Positions 58,776 to 64,000 of a DNA stretch of 64,000 bases are shown here, one piece after another. Source of the DNA: Clostridiales bacterium (GTDB lineage: Bacteria > Bacillota > Clostridia > Christensenellales > Aristaeellaceae); NCBI GenBank assembly GCA_015056255.1, contig SVGP01000005.1, positions 1 through 64,000 of the forward strand. Reading direction: 5' to 3'. The position numbers and the translations under genes are program-made. Numbering within the stretch: the first letter of the stretch is position 1; each line of letters begins with the position of its first letter. The notes beneath the pieces are model-generated. The model did no database searches. It was given only the letters and a program-made list of their open reading frames with translations, and was not told the origin of the DNA.

Positions 58776-59639
58776 TTACTTAATGCCGGAGTGCGCCATG
58801 GTGTTCATGACCTTGCTCTGGCACAGGATAAACAAAATCAAATTCGGAAGGAACATAATGAGCGAGGCCGCCGCCGCAATGCCCTGTCCGGCAACGGCGT
58901 TTGTGTTGCTGGCAAGGGTGCCCATATAGAAGGTGAGCGTGCGCATGCTCTCTTTGTTGGTGTACATGGTGGAGGTTTCAGTGTTGTTCCAGACGGACTG
59001 GAACGCAAGGATTGCAACGGTTGCAATCGCGGGCTTGATCATTGGAAGGATGATTCTTCTGTAGACGGTAAAATAGTTTGCGCCGTCCACGATGGCCGCT
59101 TCGATTAAGCTGTCGGGCACCTGATCGGTAAACTGCTTTACAAGGAACATGCCGACCGGCAGCGCAAGCAAGGGAAGGATGTGGGCAAAATAGGTGTTGA
59201 TGATGCCCATTTTTTCAACAAGCAAATATCTTGGAATGATGACGGCGACCGGCACGAACATCATGGCAAGATTGTTGATTTCCATAAGAATGTTCTTTGC
59301 GCGGAAGCGAAGCTTACTGAGCGCAAAGGCCGCCATCGAGGAAAACAGCATACTTAAAAGTACCACGCTTCCTGTGACGATAACGGAGTTAAAGATATAG
59401 CGGCTGATGGAAATGCCGCCGGCGGACGCCTGACGGGCGAGCTTGACAAAATTGTCAAACACGGGATTTTCCACAAAGAATCTGGGCGGGAACGCAAAAA
59501 GCTCATCAATGGGCTTGAATGCGTGATTGATAATAAACACAATCGGCAAAGCCATAAACAGCGCAAGCGGAACCAGCACCAAATACATGGGAATCTGGTT
59601 TAAATGGAATCGATCGGGATTGAATCGGGTCTTGCGCAT
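58776..59639 (-). CDS. Sugar ABC transporter permease, MalG type
   Basis: A 287-residue inner-membrane permease with six helices of the CUT1 family. The EAA loop reads SLIEAAIVDGANYFTVYRRI, followed by LPMIKP. An N-terminal helix starts near residue 15 (MYLVLVPLALFMALPIVFII). ATG 59639 has AAAGGTGGAG just upstream; GTG 59651 overlaps it. It follows the binding-protein gene, separated by a long hairpin. No MalF-type partner is adjacent to it; the only one in view is at 63257. Confidence 0.87.
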   Translation of the reverse strand: MRKTRFNPDRFHLNQIPMYLVLVPLALFMALPIVFIINHAFKPIDELFAFPPRFFVENPVFDNFVKLARQASAGGISISRYIFNSVIVTGSVVLLSMLFSSMAAFALSKLRFRAKNILMEINNLAMMFVPVAVIIPRYLLVEKMGIINTYFAHILPLLALPVGMFLVKQFTDQVPDSLIEAAIVDGANYFTVYRRIILPMIKPAIATVAILAFQSVWNNTETSTMYTNKESMRTLTFYMGTLASNTNAVAGQGIAAAASLIMFLPNLILFILCQSKVMNTMAHSGIK

Positions 59640-59686
59640 ATATGTCTCCACCTTTCAAAATTTGGGATGCTGAAGGGTAATTTTTT

Positions 59687-59728
59687 AAGCGGGGAGGGCG
59701 GGCAGTGCGTAGCCTGCCCTCCCCGCTT
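59687..59728 (-). other. Intercistronic hairpin after the binding-protein gene
   Basis: A 13-bp GC-rich stem (59687-59699 with 59716-59728) with a 16-base loop. On the minus strand it is followed by A residues, not T, so it is probably not a terminator. Like hairpins after other binding-protein genes, it may stabilise upstream mRNA and raise the binding-protein to permease ratio. Confidence 0.55.
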
Positions 59729-59765
59729 CGTGCTGATCCGGTAAATTAAGGCTAATAAAACTTAA

Positions 59766-61106
59766 TTACTGGGGAAGAGCAGCCAACGCTTCGATAACAG
59801 CGTTGTCGGCAACAGCCTGCAGTTCGGCAGCTACGTCGGCAGCAGAGATCTCACCGCGGAGGATCTTGCCATCGATGTCGTTTCCGTTGTAGTAGGCTTC
59901 GATCGCAGCCCAGCCGGGCGCTACGGGCCAGTTGGAGGGAACGAAGTCGACGCCGCGGGTCAGAACAGCCTCAAAGAAGGGCTTTACATCCGCTTCAGCG
60001 TTGTCAACGAGATCCTGCCATACTTCGGGAGTGCTTACAACGGGCATACGGGATACGGGATAGCCGTTCTCGCGATAGGTCTTCTGACGGCAGAGAGCGG
60101 CCTGCGGGCCCCAGCTCATCCACTTGGAGAGCTCCCACGCTTCGCGGGGATACTGGGTGGAGGCAGCGATTACGCCGTTGTCAACGATGGCGAGTTCGCC
60201 CATACCGTCGCCCATGGGCAGCGGATAGAATACGAATTCACAGCCGGTTTCCTGAGGAACGGTGGTCTTGAACATCGCCTGGGTCCAGGGCCAGTCAATG
60301 TGCATAGCAGTGCGGCCCTTTCCAGGAGGCCATGCGCCGGGATCGCCGAGGACAGCTTCTTTTTCTTCAGCGCTCATCCACTCGCAGATCTTGTTGTTGA
60401 TAACTTCAGCGCGCATTTCGGTGGCTTCTACCCAGACTTCATCGAAGTTGTACTTCTCGCCATCCCAGCCGAACTTGCCCTGGTTGCCGTTGTAGGCTGC
60501 CGGGAACAGGTCGACATACAGGGGGTTGGAAACGCCGAAGTTATACTCTTCGGGGTGGCTCAGCTCATCAGCCAGATCAAAGTAGTCTTCCCAGGTCCAA
60601 TCGAGGGCGGGGAGCTCTACGTTGTACTGCTCGAACAGGGTCTTGTTCATGAACATCATGTGGGGGAACATGACCGCCGGGTAAGAATAGTTCTTGCCGT
60701 TGATCTTCGCACCGGATACCATGGTGGGATAAAGCTCCTTGGCATCGGGGTCGTTCTCCATGTAATAGGTGATGTCCAGCGCCCACTCGTTGTTCACGGC
60801 ATTCATTACGTTGAATACCCAGAAAACGTCCGGCAGGTTGCCGGTAGAGGCGAGGTTGGTCAGAGCCTGATCCCAGGAACCCTGATCAATGGCTACGAAC
60901 TCAACGTTGATGTTGGGATAGGCAGCCTCGAACTGAGCGATGAGCGCCTCGATAACCTCGGGCTCGCCGGCTTCAGCCTGGCCCCAATGGGCTACGGTCA
61001 GGGTGATGTTTTCGGTGGTCATTGCGGGCAGTCCGGCTTCCGCAGTCGCAGGAACGAGCGCGAGCGCCATCAGTACTACCAGTACCAGAGAAAGCAGCTT
61101 TTTCAT
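59766..61106 (-). CDS. Sugar ABC transporter substrate-binding protein
   Basis: A 446-residue CUT1-type extracellular binding protein. Its signal peptide (about 1-24, ending ATAEA) has no lipobox Cys, unusual for a Gram-positive binding protein. ENITLTVAHWGQAEAGEPEV opens the first lobe, with NLPDVFWVFN and NGKNYSYPAVMFPHMMFMNK as typical hinge-region motifs. Many Trp and Tyr residues suggest an oligosaccharide site. AAGGAG precedes ATG 61106. The flanking GH43 enzymes suggest arabino- or xylo-oligosaccharides (inference). Confidence 0.88.
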   Translation of the reverse strand: MKKLLSLVLVVLMALALVPATAEAGLPAMTTENITLTVAHWGQAEAGEPEVIEALIAQFEAAYPNINVEFVAIDQGSWDQALTNLASTGNLPDVFWVFNVMNAVNNEWALDITYYMENDPDAKELYPTMVSGAKINGKNYSYPAVMFPHMMFMNKTLFEQYNVELPALDWTWEDYFDLADELSHPEEYNFGVSNPLYVDLFPAAYNGNQGKFGWDGEKYNFDEVWVEATEMRAEVINNKICEWMSAEEKEAVLGDPGAWPPGKGRTAMHIDWPWTQAMFKTTVPQETGCEFVFYPLPMGDGMGELAIVDNGVIAASTQYPREAWELSKWMSWGPQAALCRQKTYRENGYPVSRMPVVSTPEVWQDLVDNAEADVKPFFEAVLTRGVDFVPSNWPVAPGWAAIEAYYNGNDIDGKILRGEISAADVAAELQAVADNAVIEALAALPQ

Positions 61107-61143
61107 GTGTGTGGACTCCTTTCAAAATTTTATATCACGTACA

Positions 61144-61161
61144 GATGTGACGCACCACATC
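61144..61161 (-). promoter_or_regulatory. Palindrome before the binding-protein gene
   Basis: GATGTG-6-CACATC lies in the 81-bp gap upstream of the binding-protein gene. It could be an operator or a leader hairpin; no strong promoter accompanies it. Confidence 0.35.
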
Positions 61162-61187
61162 CGTATAGATACCGGGAATAAAATGGA

Positions 61188-62297
61188 TTATTCGCCCGAT
61201 TCGGGCGTAAGCTTTGCGCGGCGCAGATAGACGCCGCCCATGGGGAAGTTTGCGCTGGTTAAGGCGTAAAGCGTGTCGTCGGCATAGTACATGCCGTTCC
61301 AAATGGCGGAATATCCGTCCGGCGTATAGAAGGGCACAAAGGGCTCGGACCAGGTTTTGCCAAGATCGTTGGATACGATCACCTTCATGGTGGACCTGCC
61401 GTCTCCGTTTTCCGTCGCGTCTTCATCCGTCTGGAAGGAAACGACCAGTATGTCGCCCGGCAGCACGCAGATATACGGCGCACCCGCCTTCTTGCCCGCG
61501 CCCTTTTTGTTCGGACGATAGACAGTCTTTAAATCATCCGACCAGTCGATTCCGTCGGGCGAAAATTTGATCTGAACGACGAATACATAATCCGGGAACT
61601 GGTTGGCTTCAATCGCCATGACATATCTTCCGTCGGACAATTTGTCCACAACCGGCATACCGTCGCGGGATCGGGTCTCATTTCCATTGGAGGCAATGTG
61701 GGTTTCACCCCATCCACCTTCTTCCAGAAACTTGAATTCAATGTTCTGAAAACCCGTGCTGCCGACAGCCGATTCGGAGTCATTTGCGTAGAATACGGCA
61801 ATTTTTTCACCGATTCGGATGAAATGGGGCTCCCATACGCCGCCTCGGCCATAGGTCTCGACGATAGTGGAATGAAACTCAAACGTCTCTCCCCCATCAT
61901 GGCTTACAGAGCAAAGAATTTTGGCGTCGATCTTCTCGCCGCCCTTGACCGCGCGGTAGGCAAGGAGAATGTCGCCGTTGTCCAGCTCGATAAAGTTGGC
62001 GTTTGCGCAGTCGTAGCCTTCCTTTTCCGCGGCGACGACGGGCTGAGACCACTTTTTCGTTCCATCCGTGCTTTTGGCAACGGCGATGCGCGCATTCTTT
62101 CCGCCAAGGGACGCGTCAAAGCCGATTAGGTAGGTTCCGTTTTGAAGGCGATACATCCTGGGATACGCGCCGCCCGCCTGATAGACGGGATGCGAACGCT
62201 CCTCCCACGAAAGTACGTCCTCCTGAGAAAAGCCGGTGGATCCGGCGGAGGCTAAAATGATTGCCGATACCAATATGATCACAACCCACTTTCTCAT
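61188..62297 (-). CDS. Secreted sialidase-fold (BNR) hydrolase, possibly GH93
   Basis: A 369-residue exported beta-propeller with a signal peptide (about 1-24). Four Asp-box turns are visible: KSTDGTKKW, SHDGGETFEF, SPDGIDWSD and SNDLGKTWSE. The first strand HPVYQAGGAYPRMYRLQNGT and GGVWEPHFIRIG fit bacterial exo-sialidase-like enzymes, including GH93 exo-arabinanases. Given the GH43 context, arabinan cleavage is the best guess; true neuraminidase activity is not supported by an obvious Arg triad. ATG 62297 follows GGGTGA by 8 bases and lies 4 bp after the permease stop; GTG 62309 would overlap it. Confidence 0.7.
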   Translation of the reverse strand: MRKWVVIILVSAIILASAGSTGFSQEDVLSWEERSHPVYQAGGAYPRMYRLQNGTYLIGFDASLGGKNARIAVAKSTDGTKKWSQPVVAAEKEGYDCANANFIELDNGDILLAYRAVKGGEKIDAKILCSVSHDGGETFEFHSTIVETYGRGGVWEPHFIRIGEKIAVFYANDSESAVGSTGFQNIEFKFLEEGGWGETHIASNGNETRSRDGMPVVDKLSDGRYVMAIEANQFPDYVFVVQIKFSPDGIDWSDDLKTVYRPNKKGAGKKAGAPYICVLPGDILVVSFQTDEDATENGDGRSTMKVIVSNDLGKTWSEPFVPFYTPDGYSAIWNGMYYADDTLYALTSANFPMGGVYLRRAKLTPESGE

Positions 62298-62301
62298 ATT
62301 C

Positions 62302-63273
62302 TTATTCACCCGTAATGCCGCTTCGGTCGATGGCGTCGGTAAAGTATCTCTGCAGGCAGAAATATACGATCAGAAGGGGCGCAATGGTCAGAATCGTTCC
62401 GGCCATGGTAATGGCTTCGTTCTGAATGTTCGCGCCGCCGCTGTTTTTGGCCGCCCATCCGCCAACTTTTTCAAGATAGGCCAGATAGCTGTCTTCGAAC
62501 TTTGCAAGCTCCATAACGAGGGTGGAAATGGACTTGGTGTGTCCGAAGGAGGCGTTGCCCATGAAAAGGGAGGTGGTATAGGTTTCATTCCAGTACCAGA
62601 CGAAGGAGAACAGAAAGCTTGTAATCATCGCGGGAAGGCCCAGCGGAACGCCGATGGTGAAAAACACCCTTGCTTCGCTTGCGCCGTCCACGCGCGCAGC
62701 TTCGTCCAGAGAGAACGGAATCTGCTCATAGGTTGCGCGGTAAATGAGAATGAAGATCGCGGCTCGTAAGCCCTGACCCGTGATCGCCGGAAGAATCATC
62801 GTCCAGATGGAGGACAGGATGCCGTAATCGGCGTACATGGTGTAGGTGGGCACCATGAGAACCGGGAAGGGCACGATGAAGGTCAGAAGCACGCACATCA
62901 TCAGGAAGTTTCTGCCCTTGAAGCGGAAACGTGCAAACGCATAGCCCGCAAGCGCGCAGGAGAACGTCTGCGCAAGGGCGGGAACGATCGTTACAAGAAG
63001 CGTATCCAGAAAATGCTCCGTAAAGCCCATGATATCCAGCGCTTTCGTGTAGTTCTCAATCGTGATTTCATGCGGCAGCCACTGAACGGAGGGGTCCAGA
63101 AGGTCAGTCAGTGATTTTAAGCTCGTCACGCCCATGTGCAGAATCGGGTACACATACACAAAGCACAAAGCGATCAGCATGACATACAGAAAGATTTTTT
63201 GAACGAGGCCAAGCTCGACAAGGCCGCCGATCAGCTTCTTTTTTACTTTCAGCCATTTAGCGCTTCCTGCCAT
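62302..63273 (-). CDS. Sugar ABC transporter permease, MalG type
   Basis: A 323-residue CUT1 permease with six helices. The EAA loop is SLDEAARVDGASEARVFFTI, followed by VPLGLPA. It is longer than usual because of a loop of about 25 residues before the last helix (AKFEDSYLAYLEKVGGWA, then NSGGANIQNEA). GGGAGG precedes ATG 63273, which lies inside the 3' end of the MalF-type gene (17-bp overlap), marking an obligate pair. The likely substrate is the same oligosaccharide as for the downstream transporter genes. Confidence 0.88.
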   Translation of the reverse strand: MAGSAKWLKVKKKLIGGLVELGLVQKIFLYVMLIALCFVYVYPILHMGVTSLKSLTDLLDPSVQWLPHEITIENYTKALDIMGFTEHFLDTLLVTIVPALAQTFSCALAGYAFARFRFKGRNFLMMCVLLTFIVPFPVLMVPTYTMYADYGILSSIWTMILPAITGQGLRAAIFILIYRATYEQIPFSLDEAARVDGASEARVFFTIGVPLGLPAMITSFLFSFVWYWNETYTTSLFMGNASFGHTKSISTLVMELAKFEDSYLAYLEKVGGWAAKNSGGANIQNEAITMAGTILTIAPLLIVYFCLQRYFTDAIDRSGITGE

Positions 63274-64000
63274 GACGCTTGCCTCCCTTCATCTTCTTCG
63301 CGCTTTCCTCGTGCAGCTTTTCAATCCGGATCTGTTCGCGGCTCTTGACGATGGCAATCTGTCTGGCCTTGCGCTCTCTGGTGATGAGCACCAAGAGTCC
63401 CAATGTGATGCCCAGCGTCAGCGCATACACCCACGCCATGGCCGACGCATGGCCGTAGCCGCCGCCGACGGTGGTTGAGAACATTCGATCGTTGATGGTA
63501 GCGATGACTTCGTTGATGCCGGTCGTTGCGAGGAACACGATGATGTATACGCCGTTGATCAGGATCATCGATCTGAGCGACGGCAGCGTGATCTTCCAAA
63601 AGGAAATCCAGCCGTTCGCGCCGTCGATTCTGGAGGCTTCATAAAGGGAGGTATTGATCTTCTGAAGACCGGTCATGTAGATGAGAATCGGAACGCCCGA
63701 ATACCACAAAACCAGTATCAGCTGGCTGAAAAGGCCGGAAAGGGGTCTTGCCAGCGCACCCGGCAGAACAGCCTCCACAATGCCGTTTACGCCATAGGAT
63801 TCAATCAGGGGCACTGTGGTCGCGCCTTCATTGACCAGTCGCTCAAGAACAGGGCCGGAGACGACAATGATCGGAAGGAAGAACAGCGTTCTGAAAACGC
63901 CCTTGCCCTTGATGTTCTGATTGAGCATCATGGCGATGACGAGCGAGAAAACCAAAATAACCGCGAGGCGCAGAATCGCGTCCGTATAGAAATTCTGGAG
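63257..64000 (-). CDS. Sugar ABC transporter permease, MalF type (5' truncated by window)
   Basis: The last 247 residues of a CUT1 permease; the frame is open to the window edge and the N-terminal helices lie beyond it. The EAA loop is LYEASRIDGANGWISFWKIT, followed by LPSLRS. A loop before it (RLVNEGATTVPLIESYGVNG) is typical of MalF/UgpA proteins. The C-terminal tail is long and basic (RKARQIAIVKSREQIRIE). It overlaps the MalG-type gene by 17 bp. An upstream binding-protein gene is expected outside the window. Confidence 0.88.
   Translation of the reverse strand, partial: LQNFYTDAILRLAVILVFSLVIAMMLNQNIKGKGVFRTLFFLPIIVVSGPVLERLVNEGATTVPLIESYGVNGIVEAVLPGALARPLSGLFSQLILVLWYSGVPILIYMTGLQKINTSLYEASRIDGANGWISFWKITLPSLRSMILINGVYIIVFLATTGINEVIATINDRMFSTTVGGGYGHASAMAWVYALTLGITLGLLVLITRERKARQIAIVKSREQIRIEKLHEESAKKMKGGKRHGRKR

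Noticed and set aside
61188..62297. True neuraminidase
   Set aside because: No clear Arg triad or FRIP-like motif and no sialic acid catabolism genes; the fold alone does not show activity.

Overview
The window looks like chromosome of an uncultured Clostridia-class Bacillota from a gut or rumen-like habitat (inference). Support: an uninterrupted sporulation sigma factor SigK, RNase J, YlbF, strong AGGAGG ribosome-binding sites, TTG/GTG starts, type I signal peptides and a large plant-polysaccharide locus. By eye the GC content is a little over 50%, except for one AT-rich acetyltransferase. I found no tRNA, rRNA, CRISPR array or insertion sequence.

Layout. 220-1927: permease and ATPase of an amino-acid-type ABC importer. 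2116-3933: ECF sigma factor with a membrane DUF4179 (anti-sigma-like) partner. 4176-9529 (minus): GNAT acetyltransferase, a two-domain iron-sulfur flavoprotein, an RpiB-type isomerase and a GH78 rhamnosidase. 9782-10765: secreted SH3/NlpC-P60-like protein that has lost the usual catalytic Cys. 10899-16541 (minus): sigK, mltG, ylbF, rnjA, tadA and a TIM-barrel sugar isomerase. 16647-18193: a SPOR-like membrane protein and surE, meeting tail to tail. 18345-18727: an apparently independent structured RNA with its own promoter and terminator. 18741-18982: a nest of palindromic repeats. 19033-22587 (minus): an orphan phage packaging cassette (small-terminase-like protein, large terminase, portal) with no capsid, tail, integrase or lysis genes. 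22764-26516: gdhA and an MMPL transporter. 26669-31786 (minus): operon prfC-typA-recF plus a small secreted protein.

32037-41189 (minus) is a ten-gene Mrp-type cation/proton antiporter operon. It carries four NuoL/M/N-like antiporter subunits instead of the usual two, a separate MbhD protein and an MbhE-MrpB fusion, with no redox subunits nearby. An HD-domain hydrolase lies upstream. 42202-49085 (plus) carries ThuA, a Gfo/Idh/MocA oxidoreductase, a SecB-fold protein, a UMF1-type MFS transporter, a CyuA/UPF0597 cysteine desulfidase-like enzyme and a DUF5722 TIM-barrel protein.

49153-64000 (minus) is a glycan-utilisation locus: ABC sugar permeases, a secreted binding protein, a sialidase-fold (possibly GH93) enzyme, two tandem secreted GH43 enzymes, an ArsR-type regulator with a long sensor-like C terminus, a cytoplasmic GH2 and a cytoplasmic GH43. 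The simplest reading is extracellular trimming of an arabinose- or xylose-containing glycan, ABC import, and intracellular completion under local control.

The parts most worth a second look are the orphan packaging cassette and the adjacent RNA, the four-antiporter Mrp operon, a dispersed family of paired palindromic (REPIN-like) repeats, and several 5'-leader devices (sigK, surE, prfC, mrp).
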